A DNA stretch of 64,000 nucleotides from positions 30,893-94,892 of the forward strand of contig JACATO010001720.1 in NCBI GenBank assembly GCA_018389105.1. Direction: 5' to 3'. Origin of the DNA: Nautilus pompilius (Eukaryota > Mollusca > Cephalopoda > Nautilida > Nautilidae). Position numbers and translations under genes: made by a program. The notes beneath the pieces are model-generated. The model saw only the letters and a list, made by a program, of their open reading frames with translations. It ran no database searches and was not told where the DNA came from. Positions 23,601-37,347 of this stretch are shown here, piece by piece; position 1 is the first letter of the stretch; every line of letters begins with the position of its first letter.

Positions 23601-25099
23601 CATCACACGGCATTTACTGGTATAGAAGAACAGCAATTAATATCATTGTCTTTGTCGGACTTTGAAATGTTATAATTCAATAATGAGAAAAATTCAGTTA
23701 TTTTAAAATGAAAGTATTGTATTTACATTTTGTACAATTTTGAAATTAATAAGAACAAAGATGGTAAATAAACGTCAGTGAAACGCGATTTATAAAAATT
23801 GCATAACTAAAAAGAATATTTTTTGCGCATTATTATGTCAGTATCTGATCTGACTACAAAGAGAAATATTACCATTACTGTAAGAGATAGAAATACATTG
23901 TATAACGATGTTCCAGTCGACAAACTAATGTTAGGTACAAATCTCACGCTGCTGAATGGCAACCACAGTGATGTGAAGACCTGGAATATATGTGCCTATC
24001 ATCTTTTAATTTTAAAATATGTAAAAGAAATTACTGCATTTCCAATTCCAAAGAGCAATTTCAGGTTGCAAAGACACCTACACAATTCACTGTCGAATGG
24101 GATTTTTGTGCGAAACATAATATTGTAATTTAGCTGTTTTCACTGCCTAAGTACATTGCTCTCTTGTACACAAGGCACAATGCAGATTTATGATGTATTC
24201 CATTAACGGTGGTCCTGGAAACCAATCTCTTGAGCAGAGATTAGCTCCGATGTTACATTTAGGATAAATAAAACTTATTGTGTCAAAACGAGCTGCTCCA
24301 TGTTTGGTTGCACACGGAGGCGAACAGAATTTCCTAGAGTCGGCGATTAGTACATTGGGTGACCAGGTTTAATGTGATCAATAAATGGTCTGATATCCCA
24401 CTAAATGATGGCTGCATTGATTAGATCAGCGATGATGGTCACTCTGTGTCAGTAACAAATAACGGTGTTTTCATTTAAATATTTATGCCGAATTCATTGC
24501 TTTTTTTTTTGGTACAAAAATTATTACGCAAATAGTGTTTCCTTTAGTTAAGAGGAAGAATTTTTTATAAGGTTTCAGATACAGACACATTAGTAGGCTT
24601 AAATTAATTAATTTCTTTTAAATACTTGTTTTAATGTAAAGATATCGCGTCTTGTAACGTGGATTTTTAGACGAAGGGTTTTGTTTTCCGTGGTAATCAT
24701 CCTTATTGTTTGGCTATGAGGGATCACGAGCGGAGATGTCAGGGTGGGAACGGGGTACGAGTAGGTTCATCCTCGGCCTCAGAAGATGATGCCAGGACGT
24801 TGTCAGGTGGGTTCGGCACGACGATCATTTATCTGATACCAACGTTCAAGAACCAGCCTTCGGAAAGCCGAAGCCATGTACTTATAGCAAGGAGCTTGCC
24901 GTCATGCTCTGCCAGTCGGTCTCGTATGAAATGTGGGTCCCGTTCCCATGACGGTCTTTGCCACTCTCACTTCATGATGTCTCCGCGCCACGTCCGGAAT
25001 CGTTTTGTTTATTGCATTTGTCCGACGCGCACACACTAATACTACTGCCACGTGCCGAAAGTCTAACGTGGAAAACTTCTGTTTTTAGTTACAGTGTGT

Positions 25100-25185
25100 T
25101 ACCCGCAAATGGTTAGATCATACGGCTAGAATCGCTTCTGCAAGTTTGTGGTTATGTGAAAAATCTGCAGTTTCGAGCCAGTTAC
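25100..25185 (+). mobile_element. Possible SINE fragment
   Basis: Weak A-box-like ATGGTTAGATC and B-box-like GTTTCGAGCC about 60 bp apart, with CTGCAAGT also seen in the element at 42729. Both boxes are imperfect, so this is tentative. Confidence 0.25.
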
Positions 25186-25793
25186 ACGGCCATCTTCATG
25201 GATAAGATGATCGAACACAGTCAGCGCTTTTAGGAACGGTCCGGATTCCATTGGAATTCACAGCCAAGCTCTCGCGAATGGTTTCGAGTTTTTACTGAAT
25301 GGGTGGCCATACTCGCGCACCAGAACAGGTCGGGTAGATCACCTAACCTGGCGCGGAACCGCGAAAATATCTAGATTGCAGCAGTGGGCACGAGGTTTAC
25401 CGCGCGAAGTAAACATTCTCTGCTATGTAGATCTCCTGTTGCTCATGTTATCCAAAAATAAGCAGAACGTGAAATTTCTGAAAATTATAACTGACATCTG
25501 TGAATTATATCTTGCCTGCTACTCGCGAAAATACCGAAAGGGTGCCCTCCACAGAGAAACATTGACAGTTTATTTCATTTCCGTTCAACTGACATTTATT
25601 AATCAAAATATATGTCGAGTGAATTTACATGTAAATTAGCATACTTAAGTATTATTTGGACATTAATGATACAAGTTAGAGAATATTTAATATACTGCAT
25701 CTACTACTGACAACTCACCAGTGACAACAACTCTTGAAAACATTTCCTACAAAGTAGCCTGCACCAGTTGTGACGTCACACAAGGTAGTTCAA

Positions 25794-25811
25794 TTTTTTT
25801 TTTTAAAAAAA
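25794..25811. repeat. T11A7 palindromic tract
   Basis: Eleven T directly followed by seven A. Confidence 0.85.
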
Positions 25812-26997
25812 GACATTTTTAAGCTACCTATTGAATAACTGTTTCGAGTTGATTTTGCTATTCTTGATTGATTTGAAAAATGGACCAGCAGAAAGCAGAT
25901 AATTTATGAGTTATTGCCATCAGGAAAGAGATTACACTTTTCTGATATACCTTTCTATAAATATAAGAAGCGTACCGTATCCAATGATATAATCGGATTT
26001 GTGAAAAAAACCCTGAAAGGTTATAGATTAAATTATTTAGAATTAAGGTGTGCATATTAAAGAATGGTCACTAAAAGTTGGGGCAAGAAGTAAACTATTT
26101 GAGTTTTTTTTAAAATGTATTAGTATTGTTATATTTATTATTATTATTAACAGCAAAAATAGGTTTTATCCGGATCCAGTTGTACTTTTTTTACTCTTTT
26201 TAAATGAACTGCAAGCATCCGTCAAGTGATTTCACCAGTCAATAAAAAGATATCTCAGTAGATGTAACATAGATAAAAATTAAGGGAAAACGTGGAGAGC
26301 AGACAGACAGGAAGCCATACCAATTTTGGCTTTCCATACTTTCCTATATTGTACCTCGTGACTCGGTCTAGTACCGAACCGATCAGGTGTTTGCAGAATC
26401 GTTTCCGGCGCAAAGAATCTTAAGATGAATCTATAAGATGGATGCCCACTGATCTAAACCTTCTCGCTTTATGTGACAAAAAAAAAAAAATAAGTATCTG
26501 TTTCCTTTGGCTTTGTTTTTAAACTTCAAAAGACATCTAGACTCGTCTTTATGATTTCTTGCGGTTCCCGTTCCGTTATTTTTTCATGGTCGAACGGTAA
26601 TATCGAAGAATCTTGTACGCAAAGTAAAAGAAATCGATAGCCGAAAAGGAAGATTATAGCCTTAGAATGATGCTTCTATCTATAGAGCTTTGCCCCGGCA
26701 GAACCGTCTTATTAAAATGACACCAAAGAGACAGAAAACTCTAAAAGATAATTTTACAAAAATACTGCACATTACTTGTTATTAAGAAACTTATTAGATC
26801 ATTCATAGCGACGTTGTATACAATGCGAGATAGATTCTTCTCGAAGAAAATCTAGAAGATGCACTTCAATGGAACGCTACGGAAGCTGATATACATCTCA
26901 ACTTCAGTGGATGATCCCCCAAAACACGCTGGTAGATAGATAATACAAAAATATACACCATTAAAGAAAAAAAAAGAGTACACGTTATGAATAGGTA

Positions 26998-27014
26998 TTT
27001 TTTTTTTAAAAAAA
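26998..27014. repeat. T10A7 palindromic tract
   Basis: Ten T directly followed by seven A. Confidence 0.85.
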
Positions 27015-27604
27015 GAGAAAGTAGTAGTCAGATTTTTTGTAGAATTGCAATGTGGGGAGGTTTCCTTATTTATCGGCGGGGATAAACTTGTTTCACATTC
27101 TATGAACTTCGACTTGGTGTTGGGTTAACTCATCACACGAATATCGAGCCCAGTCTGTAAGGACAATCTTTACGATCATGATATACAACGTGGCTAAAAA
27201 ATCCCGACATCTCTCTACAAATAAATATTTTACACTTCTAATTAAATTTGAAGTCACTTTATATTGCACTTTTACCGCAAAAGTTCGGGACAAAAATATA
27301 TATTTACAAAATAGCTAAAAATATTTATTTATTAAACGATCAACGAAAATTACTCTTCATCAATCACAGATAATATCAGAGGAATAGGTTAAATGGAAAT
27401 TGTTTTTTATTGGTGTAAAAACAACAACAAAACAAACAGGACGAAATCAGAAAACAAGGAATTCTAACACAGAGAATAAGAACATAAGTGAATTAAAGGT
27501 GATTAGAAGATGGGATTCCCCTAACGGCATCAACAAAATCAGTGAAAGTCCACTGTCTTATCAGAGAGATTTGCAGTTTTTGGAATGATTTTAAAGGTGA
27601 AGGA

Positions 27605-28300
27605 AGGCAACACGTGCTCTTAGAGGATTCCAAACGTTTTGGATAGAATTTAACTCAGGAGAACCTGCTGCCCATATCATACAGGTGGTGTCTTCGGCTC
27701 GGCCAGTTGAGAGTTATCCATTAAATTGAAGACATCTTTAACTGCACCTGCGAATGCTTTGACATAGGCATCCAGAACTTTGTTCATGCATCTCCTGGTC
27801 CACACGCTGGTCTGCAACCACCAAATAAAATTCCTGCCCAGACCATCATAGCTCTATCACCGTAGTGACCCTTTTCCATGGGGTTTGTGGGATAGTTACG
27901 TGTTCCACGCTCCCCTGGAAGTAATTCTATCTTGACTCATCAGCAAAAAGGACATGGTTCCATTGACGTTCTGTCCAAGCGACGTGTTGGCGATACTAGT
28001 CCAACTGCTCCTGTTTATGGCGGCGAGTCAAGGGGCCACACGGCCTTGGGTCGTGTCCTGAAGAGTTCTCGTTCGTGTAGTCTCTTACGTTTGATTGAGG
28101 CTGACGCCAATCTTCCTGTGGCTGCAGAGACACCGGAAAGAAGTCGAGTCGGTGCTGAAGTTTCGCCTCAAGCCGGAAAATGACACATGGCGAGTAACTG
28201 TCAGAGTTGTGGCGTGTTGTCGACCTCGAACTAGTATTCAAACAATATCGAGACGCATTTAAAACTTTCTCCACAACCGAGTAACCACATTTCTGTTCAC
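27605..28300 (-). pseudogene. Decayed Tc1-like transposase, second lineage
   Basis: On the minus strand, several frames together recall a Tc1-like transposase. In order from high to low coordinate: VVTRLWRKF (helix-turn-helix end, about 28280), GPLTRRHKQEQL then HVAWTERQWN before the catalytic region (about 28000), VLFADESR with the first Asp (about 27935), NPMEKGHYGDRAMMVWAG (about 27860), an MDN remnant of the second Asp (about 27720), and SPELNSIQNVW (about 27625-27660). The third catalytic residue is Gln instead of Glu. Several stops and frameshifts break it. It is clearly distinct in sequence from the two Tc1 copies at 8.5 and 53 kb, closer to the arthropod/mollusc type. No terminal repeats were found. 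Confidence 0.8.
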
Positions 28301-31300
28301 GTTTAGCAATTCTGGGTCTGTGACTTCTGAACTCCCTTCCCCCCTACCAATGGCTCTCCACCTCAGACAATCTGCGATTAACCATTAACGGAACCAAAGT
28401 TGATACCAACAGGAGCCAGTTTTTTTCATCTCTTTACAGCAAAGCTAATTAGCATGCCTCTACTGAAACCAATTTGCATATTTCTTTGATAAACGCTGCC
28501 ACCTGAAGATGGGCTTGTGTTTTGCATTCGCTGAATAAAACCATTTTGGAAATATCTTGTTTGTGGCCTAACTTTTAGAAAGCAAAATATTGTTTGATTT
28601 ATGACAAACTGTCTTTTCTTTGATTTTTTTTCGCTGATCAGTGATTACATTCTAATGCTATAATACAACTGATAATTAATTAATTATATTAAACCGCGAA
28701 TTAATAAATTTATTTGTATTATCTAATAAATCATAAAAAAAAATATTGCGGGAAATTTCTTGTTTTAAAAAAAGATATTTCACAATTCTAGGACCCGTTC
28801 TGTATACTTTAAATGCCTTCAGCCATATTGTGTTAACTCTTCCCCCCCACCACTGGCGAGTTTATTCCTTACTTATATCACAACATAAAAGCACTAGTTA
28901 GTGTTTGCGTTCGGCTGGTTGTATATTTAGGTAAGGAAGTCGTAACCCAAAACACACGGGGGCTGGAGCGATACTGATCTGTCGTCACGAAGTTGCTCTG
29001 TTGATGGAGATGCTGTGAGCCACAGCCTCTAACCCGTTCCGAGTAAGACAGATCTGATGGCAGCAGTCGATGTAACGTTGTAGACAAGATACCGTAATGT
29101 CTGACTATTAAAAAAACACTTATAGCTGTTACATACAATCTGACGCTGCCGTTCTAAACAGGTATTCGATACGTTAGTTAACCGTCTGGTAAACTCGCTT
29201 CCCCCCCACACGAAACTTTAGGAAAGACAGCTGATTTTTTTGATTTTTTTTTTTGTTGTTGAAGGAATGTTTAAACTAATTTGTATAGTGTTTTTAAAAA
29301 AATCTGACTAAAATATTAAAGCATCAGTTTCAAAATTTAAATATCGCAGAAAAAAAGAAAAAAAAATTCCGTACGGGGATAAGATGAGAAAAATTGTCTT
29401 AAATTAAACTATGCGCATAATTATGAGGCTGAGTGAACCAGATGGTTGATGGATTTCACATATGGATTCTTAAATGTATGTGACCTTTTAATTCTTTGAA
29501 TCAGCAATGCACTAAGACGCTGAAGTTGGGCAAACTGATTAAATTTCAAAACTATTCGTATTCGAAAAACTGCTGCTGTCAGGAAGCAAATATTGCCATG
29601 CTTAGAATTTCAGGAATTTGAACTAAAAAAACAACAACAACAAGTTAAAATTCGACATCTTTGGAGCATCCGAAAAGACGGGTTTCTGGTAGAGAATTAA
29701 GCTTTTCGAATCAAGTTATCATTAATTTATTTAAGATTGGCTTTTTTTTTTGTCACTTTAATGTTCCAAATATCTCTCTCAGGAAAAGATTTCCAATTTT
29801 CAGATAAACCTGATATGCCATTATCTTTCGTTCTGCTAGCCGACTAAACGAACCAACGCGGCTAAATCCCACCATCTCCACTATTCAATAGTTCAGGCAA
29901 TCGTTGCTTTTATAATAATCAAGTTAACATGGAATAATATGGCGATCTTTCGCAACAAGGTGTCCAGAACCTAGGAGGAGATGGTCTAGCGGCCTATCTC
30001 TCGTAAGATATTAGTGCTTAGAATCTAATTAGAAAAAAACCCAGGAAGAATTTAAAGGAAAGAAAACGATAGACAAGGAAAATAAAAGGCCCCCACATTT
30101 TCCCTGTTACTGTTCTCGTGTTTTTGAAAATATCCGAAAATATTCTTGTGTTCAGTAATGCATTTGAAAAGACAGACAAAGAAAATACTCTTAAGTTCCA
30201 ATTTCTTCACGCGCAGACCTGTGTAATGACACGTGATTTCAACATATCAGTACCTGTCTAGCCACCACCTAGCAACCGCTGACGTCACGATTTAAAGCTC
30301 TCATTACACGGGGCGTACACGTGAACAAACTAATTTTCATCTGTTTACTTGCGCAGGTAAACAGAATTTGTCAGATCGTCCAGTTGTGCCATTTGTACTC
30401 GTTACTTGGATATTTATTTCGGTCAACAGGACGCGGAGCATATGACATGCTGGGGCGCTGATCGCGGGTACAGAAACAGATACGGATAAGATGTTAAACA
30501 TCTAATTAAACTCAACGATCTCTTTTATGGAAAAAAAAAAGAAACACAAGAGGAAAGAAAACAAAGATTGCTTACAAGTAGAAATAATTGTAACAAAAAA
30601 AAGGCAGTGTTCGCCCGTGGCAACCTCTATAATTACTTGTGTTGTTGTGCATCTGTTTATCTATCTATCTATTTATTTCCTTTCGCTTCCAGGAGAGATC
30701 AATCAAAGAACACCCACCCACCCACCCCCCGTCCTGAACTGTTTCCATCTTTCTTATTATTGTTGTGACATTTTCCTCTTTTCTAATCGACAGCTGACAC
30801 CGTTCAAGTGTCTCGGGAAAATATCCTTCTTCCGCTTTGCTTTCAGACGGGAGATCTTCATCAATAGAGTTAAACAGAAACATTTTACTCAAAATACAGT
30901 CGTTGTAATAAATCTTAGGCACACTAGATGTTCTAGCTCTCTTTCTAAATAGGGATAAATAGTAACGGACTCTCACCATTTTAGAAGCAAACGTAGATAC
31001 GCTGGCAATAAAGGAATGGTGGTTAGTTGGTTTTAATTAATCTATTCGCAATTTTAAGAATATTAGTGTTCTTACGCAGGACCGAAACAACAAACGAAAA
31101 CCAGTTGTTACATTTTGGAAAAAATAAAAACAAACTATCAAGTGTATGCCTAAAATACATTTAAGACGAAACTTGTAGAGTGGCTACAATTTTTAATAAA
31201 CACTGTCAATTAGTAAAGCAAAAACGGGGATACTTATGTACTAAATATTAGTTTAATATTTTTTCCTTTATTTATATGGATAGCTTCTCCGCTGAGCTTC

Positions 31301-32224
31301 TTTATAAGGTTGGAATAGTGCAGTGGTAGAACCACTTTTCCCGTAGATAGATGTCAGTTCACATCGTAGCCGCATCAATTCTTTCACCCGCAAATGGACA
31401 TCCGAAAGCGCCCTAACTTCAGACACGAGTCTGTATCCTTTTATTTTCTAAAATATCCCAGTACCTGCCCAGTCAGGGCAAAAAAAGACATGCGAATCAC
31501 ATCGTGTTTACCCGCCGTCATAAATATAAGCTGCTAGCAAGAAATCTTTAAGTCATGTACAAGGAATTAATGAACCTAATTGTGGGTGAGATGCATTATG
31601 CACTTCGGTGTTTTTTGTTGCGTATGAATACTTGCTTCAGGAAGTCAGCGAAACTTCCATTACAGAACCCTCGATTGCTCTCTCTTTCGGTTAAATCCCT
31701 TCCTATTCCCGAAAAGTTTTGGCAGTCACAAACAACAACAACAACAACAAAACTTTCTAATCCGTCAAGATTATTGCGATTCACAATTATTGAGAAAGAC
31801 TGGAATCGCATGATCCGAATTATTATCGCTAGGTTAACAAAGATCTAACTCGAAATGTGATAAAGATTAGTCTTGTTTTAAAGACTGGATTTTCTTCTTT
31901 TGGATTAGAGTTAATCTAGAGCCAAACAGAAATGCGTCTATTAAAGCCAACTGCATCTTCCCATCGAAATAAAATGGCGATAAAAATTTATAAAACGGGA
32001 AAAATAAAAATTATGTAAATAATAATTTTAAAATCTAAATAATTTTGAAAAAAGATTTGCTAATTTCAAAAACAACAAATTGAGGCCATTAAAAGCAACG
32101 TTCATTTCACTGATGAAAATGGATTCTTAGCTAACCCTGCTCAGCTCTGGTAGACAACTTCGATAATAGACAATGATTTATAAATACTTAATTCCTTTTT
32201 TATTTAAATTAATTTAACATCTGA
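28301..32224. other. AT-rich intergenic DNA
   Basis: No recognisable gene. ORFs at 28878-29211, 30527-30979 and 31555-31848 have no family resemblance. (AAC)n or (GTT)n tracts next to A/T runs occur near 29245, 29630 and 31730 and may be retroposon tails. Confidence 0.55.
31312..31365 (+). mobile_element. Possible SINE head fragment
   Basis: ATAGTGCAGTGGTAGAACC resembles an A-box/D-arm region, and GTTCACATC about 35 bp later is a weak B box. Tentative. Confidence 0.28.
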
Positions 32225-32395
32225 ATAATATTGAACATAAACGCATCATATGAAATCTAACTTTATGTCCTTGAATATCATGTAAAATCTGAACCTAATA
32301 TACTAGTAAATGTCATATAAAATCGGATTTAACGTTCTTAGTGAATATGAAATAAAGTTTGTCTTTATTAGTAAATAACAGAAATTGTAATGTAT
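32225..32395 (-). repeat. Inverted copy of the 40-bp degenerate repeat
   Basis: Contains AGTAAATGTCATATAAAATC, AATATCATGTAAAATCTGAA and TTAGTGAATATGAAATAAAG. These are reverse-complement matches to the ACTTTACATGATATTTACT unit at 22.9-23.6 kb, in about four degenerate copies. Confidence 0.6.
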
Positions 32396-32616
32396 ATTTT
32401 ATATAGTTACAGACATGACTTATCCTTACTGAATCAACAGAAACTAGATTTTGTCCAGCGAAATTACACATGTTCTGCAAAAGTATGCAAAATAAAAGAG
32501 AAAAAAATCTATTTGACTAAGCTTTCACGTGTACGTCAAGAAAGGCACTTCCAGAAACGTCTTTATAAAAACATTGACCACGTGTCTATAAAGCTATGAA
32601 AAATCAACCATTTTTA

Positions 32617-32618
<2 letters not shown>

Positions 32619-32663
<45 letters not shown>

Positions 32664-32805
32664 TGACGATATGACGTCAGTACAGAGAGAGATAGAGAGA
32701 GAGAGAGATGGAGAGATGACGATATGACGTCAGTACAGAGAGAGATAGAAGAGAGAGAGATGGAGAAGATGACGATATATGACGTCAGTACAGAGAGAGA
32801 AAGAG

Positions 32806-32842
<37 letters not shown>

Positions 32843-33069
32843 TGACGATATGACGTCAGTACAGGAGAGATAGAGAGAGAGAGAGCTGGAGAGATGACGA
32901 TATGACGTCAGTACAGAGAGAGAGGGGAGAGAGAGAGAGAGAGAGAGAGGAAGAGAGAGCTGACGATATGACGTCAGTCATCAGTACAGAGAGAGAGGGA
33001 AAGAGAGAGATGGAGAGAGAGATGACGATATGAGACGTCAGTACAGAGAGGAGAGAGAGAGGAGAGAGA
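32619..33069. repeat. Compound GA array with seven CRE-like units
   Basis: GA runs punctuated by TGACGATATGACGTCAG followed by TACAGAGAG, seven copies between about 32664 and 33045. Six retain the TGACGTCA palindrome; the last reads GAGACGTCA. Spacing varies through GA slippage. It shares its core with 16685-17082. Confidence 0.95.
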
Positions 33070-33070
33070 C

Positions 33071-33078
33071 TATATAAG
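33071..33078 (+). promoter_or_regulatory. TATA-box-like site at the end of the CRE/GA array
   Basis: TATATAAG starts one base after the GA array, in the context CTATATAAGGC. With upstream GAGA tracts and repeated TGACGTCA, this has core-promoter-like layout. No recognisable gene follows; a 91-codon unknown ORF lies at 33771-34046. AT-rich DNA yields TATA motifs by chance, so function is inferred only from position. Confidence 0.3.
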
Positions 33079-36000
33079 GCAGTGATGATGAAGTTTACTG
33101 CTACTATACAACCCTGACTTATAAGACTTAATCACCTGACCCCTGATTGGCTGTCGAGCACTAGAACGAATCCGGATGATCACCTGGATTTGAGCCAACG
33201 TATTAACGTTCGCTTAGTTCAATACCACGTGACTTTGCAAGCTCTACAGCCAAACAGTCCACATCCACTTAACCAGTGGAAGTTGCAGCCACGCACCAAG
33301 CTGGAAAAACAAACACGTTGCTGTCAATATACTGACATCTTTTCGTGCATACTGCTCAGGTGATAAAAATAATAGATGGGGCGACAAATAAAATAGTTGA
33401 ATTAAATTTAACTTGACACGCGTAGATCAAACAACACGTTTATTTTAAAACTGATGTTAATTATATTTAATTAGAAATGCATCTTTAGAAACTAATTTAT
33501 ACTAGCACATGTTGGATAGATTACTAATTTCCTTCCAATCACAATTAAATGTTGGTAGTTTCTAAAGTAATTATACGTTTCTGCTACATTGTAGACACAT
33601 TTACACTGCGTAAACGATTTAGACAATCATATTTGTAGTGTATTCTAAAAGACTACAATTTGCTGTCACACTCTGAACAGATATACAAATTTGTTTGAAC
33701 ATTCTAGGTAATTAAATTTTACGAGTTTTGCTTTATTCATAACACATTCAAATCTTTACTAGATCTAGCATTGGTTTTCAATGAAATATCAACTACGGAA
33801 GTGAAAAATACGGTATCTACATATATAGTGGTCCACAAACGTTCAGCGATTGATATCTGGTGTCCAGAACATTCCAAAACATTTAGACCCTCGGGTGGCT
33901 TTGTTTGTGCAAATGATGCTGTATTTAGTACGAAGGCAGGGGAGATATCACCTTGTTGGTTTATTAAGGATACCGAGATCCAAACGTTTTATCAGCAATG
34001 CTTAGCGGAGAAAATTAACTACTCGCACTGCGGTAGTGCAGTATGACTCTCTTAAAATTGGGAATTCACGAAGATAGTGCAGCAAACTGGTGAAGGCTTC
34101 TGAGAAGCCGTCCAGAAACAGGTGATTGATTAAGAAAAGCGAGCCTGACATTAAATACGGCAGAGGGTACGAGTGTTCCTTCCTCCAAATTTATGATACA
34201 CCTATTTAACACATTAATGCCATCTGCAGGCTGGGTGTCAGTACAAAATAAATACTCATAAAATGGATTATAAATGTTTTAAATAAATGAGAAGAGAAAT
34301 AAGCCGTCTGTTATACTGTGTATGCGTCATCGCGAATTTTATGTCGCTGGAATTTCTCAGCTATTTACGGGGACTTTTCTGCTGGTAGCGAACACGTTAA
34401 TTTCGAGATGAAAAGGGAACAGATTGAAAAACCGAAAGACGAAAAAAAAAAAAAAAAAAAAAATAAAAACAACAACAACAACAACAACAAATAATAATGG
34501 CAGTTGAAAAGATTGGAACAATTAAAAAAAAATATTGTCATAACTACGTTTATATTTTCTAATTTCTCTGTATTTTGGAGGGCTTCCACGCCACTTATCT
34601 TAGCTTTATACATTTAATTTATGATACTCTCGCTTCACTCGGATCTGAGAAATATGTACACAGTAAAGCCTCCACATGTACACTACTGCGACGCTATTAC
34701 CGAGTAAGTTTCCTTGATACCTCTCAACAATTGAGCTAAATTACACCACTCGCTTTATCTTCTTTGTGAAACTAGAATGAACTTTTCCTAGTTTATAGTT
34801 TCTTTTTGAAAATGTACCAAAAAAAATGTTTTTATATTTCGAAAATTGAACTGCAGCAGTTGTAGATGAAAAACTTACACTAAATGCTATTATTCTAAAA
34901 TAAAGATGTTTATAAACACACAGTGTATTATTTACTTGATCTTGGCTTCATTGTATCCAGAGAGCATGACTTTAAATACCATGATCTAATGCGCTACCTA
35001 AACATATCACTGTAACTGCTAATTGCTTCCCAAGTTTACATTTTGAATAGTTTTAGTACCACTATTCCAAGCAGGAAAGATTTTAATTTTAAACCGTCAA
35101 CATTCTTTTAGGTGCTGCATAATAATCATAGTTTCTGTCGTCAGATGATGGATTTTGCATCTATACTATATTTTTGGCTTATCTCTATATCATCTGTCAT
35201 ACCAGCAGAACCATAAAGTTTTAAATATCTTGCATCTCTAGCTAACTGATCCAGAAAACCATCATCAACATACGTTTTATTTGTAGCATCTTATCGATGC
35301 AAATTAATTTGTACTTTTTTAAATACTGTTTAGATTTATATTGTCTGCTGAGTTTTTTTTAAATTTCCGAAGAATATTCGTTAAACTGTGATCAACATAA
35401 TTCTTAGATGTCGCATCACTATTATTAGCTGTGTTTGCGATGTTTATAAAGTTTAAATCCATCATTAGATATGCAGTATCACTGTAATAACTTATCGTGC
35501 ATAAAAAAAATTGATAATTATATTGTGCTATAGCAAATGACAATTCTCTCTGTGTCGATGAAAAGTTTATAATTTTTCACCAACGATCCTCCTATCTAAA
35601 GCACGGATCTGATTTTTGGCATAAACTGTAAATATCTTTTTTTATTATTTTAAGAGAGAAAACCTTAGTTTAAGGTTTGGTTAGATGCACATGCTTTCTC
35701 CCATTATATTTAAAAAAAGCCATTAAGTTTAAGATAAAAAATAAAATATAAAATTTGTGGCTTAAAATTATTAAAATACATATTTAAAGATTTCTTTGTT
35801 ATATGTTTTTTTTCTGTAATTTTTGGAGTTATTGGAGATATTCTAGAGAACAGTTTAAAAGATAAAAGAGATAAATTTTTTAATATAAATCTCTTTTAAA
35901 AAAATACAAAATTTTTTTACATAAATTGTCCGCAAGTTTAAATATGAATATTTGTTGAATCTATTAATACTTTCATGAAAATCTTTGCCATGTGTAAGTG

Positions 36001-37327
36001 TTAATCTATTAAAACAGATAATATGGCAGCTAATTGTTGGTGCAATATCGTTTAGTAAATTCCTCTCATAAATTAAAGTTAATATTTTGTATAGTTATGT
36101 AAACATTTGTCCAATACTATTTTTTAAAAACTTCTAGCATCTATGAATGGTGCAGATGAAACTAAAATAAATAAGTTGTAATTTCAAAGAAACAGATGGA
36201 TTTTCACGTAGGCGGATCTTATAGACTTTACAATAAAATCGGATCTTAATTTTTTGTCCATCGTTAAACATAGATAATTTTTTTTATTAATCTATATTAA
36301 TCTCTCGAACTTTCCCCCCACTGTTACCGTTTTCGCAGTAGGTCGTCAAACGTCTAGCATTCTATGAATATCAACTTTTATTTATTCATACTTCTAACGT
36401 CTAACGTCTAGGGTTTGTAAACAATCTAGCAGACAGTAGCGAATATTCGCTTTTGGAATTTAAAACATTTTTCCCTTCTCCATTAGATCGCCCTAAAGGT
36501 GTGTTGTTAGGAAGCTAGCTCATTTTATATACAGAAGAATAAGAAGAATTAATTACAGCTCAAAGTTTGGCTGCACATGCATGTTTTGGGTATCTATTAT
36601 AAATCAGCACCAAGGGCGCCCATCAATACTTGACTGTTGGATTTTTAATGGCTATTCCTACCCGTGTGCGTTTCGAAATGTTACATTTGTTTCGAAGCCT
36701 CCAGCAAGAAACTGATAGGTAAACATCGAATTCTGCACTTCTTTGAAGAGTGATTTTAGATTTTTAAATTCCCAGAAGCCAAACGTTTGGGACGGTGGAC
36801 GAATAGTATACATATGGAAGCTTCCGCGCTACCTCTCTTCGAAATAGCACTTCTACTTCATTAGGTAATTTATTATTCATAGAATGAAATATTTTAAAGT
36901 TTGAATGTTATGAAAAAATATAATAAAAATAAAATTTGGTTTCATATTGTACATGAAGATCCGCGAAGAGCTGAAATACGCCAATTTGTTAATAGAATAA
37001 AGTTAAAATACTGCAAAAATACAGAATCTATCTTAAGCAAGTGAGTTAATTCGCAATGTTTTTCAAGAATTTTCTCGTAAAACGGTTACAAATTAAATAA
37101 ATGAAATATAGTTTATTTAATGAATATAAAAACTTAGTTTTTTTTAAAAAATTCTGTAAGTAAAGAAACACTATCTAATTATTTTTTTGGATAGTATATT
37201 TAGATAACAACTTTATGATAGAAGGGACATAACCCTGCATGACTTATTTTTAACTGCCTAGGAGAAGTAGTTTAAAAAGTAAAGCGAAAATTTTGACATG
37301 CACACCATGTAATTAATACGAAAGCGG

Positions 37328-37347
37328 TTTTTTTTAAAAAAAAAAAA
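37328..37347. repeat. T8A12 palindromic tract
   Basis: Eight T directly followed by twelve A. Confidence 0.85.

Larger units (their letters stand above)
23601..27600. other. AT-rich intergenic DNA
   Basis: ORFs at 23823-24128, 24710-25039 and 25376-25639 lack family resemblance and coding-like context. The stretch 24660-25060 is GC-balanced and could be an old element or UTR. T(n)A(n) tracts lie at about 25794 and 26998. Confidence 0.5.

Noticed and set aside
24710-25039. 109-codon plus-strand ORF
   Set aside because: Ser/Arg-rich without known motif, splice context or conservation evidence.
33771-34046. 91-codon ORF downstream of the TATA-like site
   Set aside because: No recognised family and codon composition like the AT-rich background; distance of about 700 bp from the TATA-like site gives no direct link.
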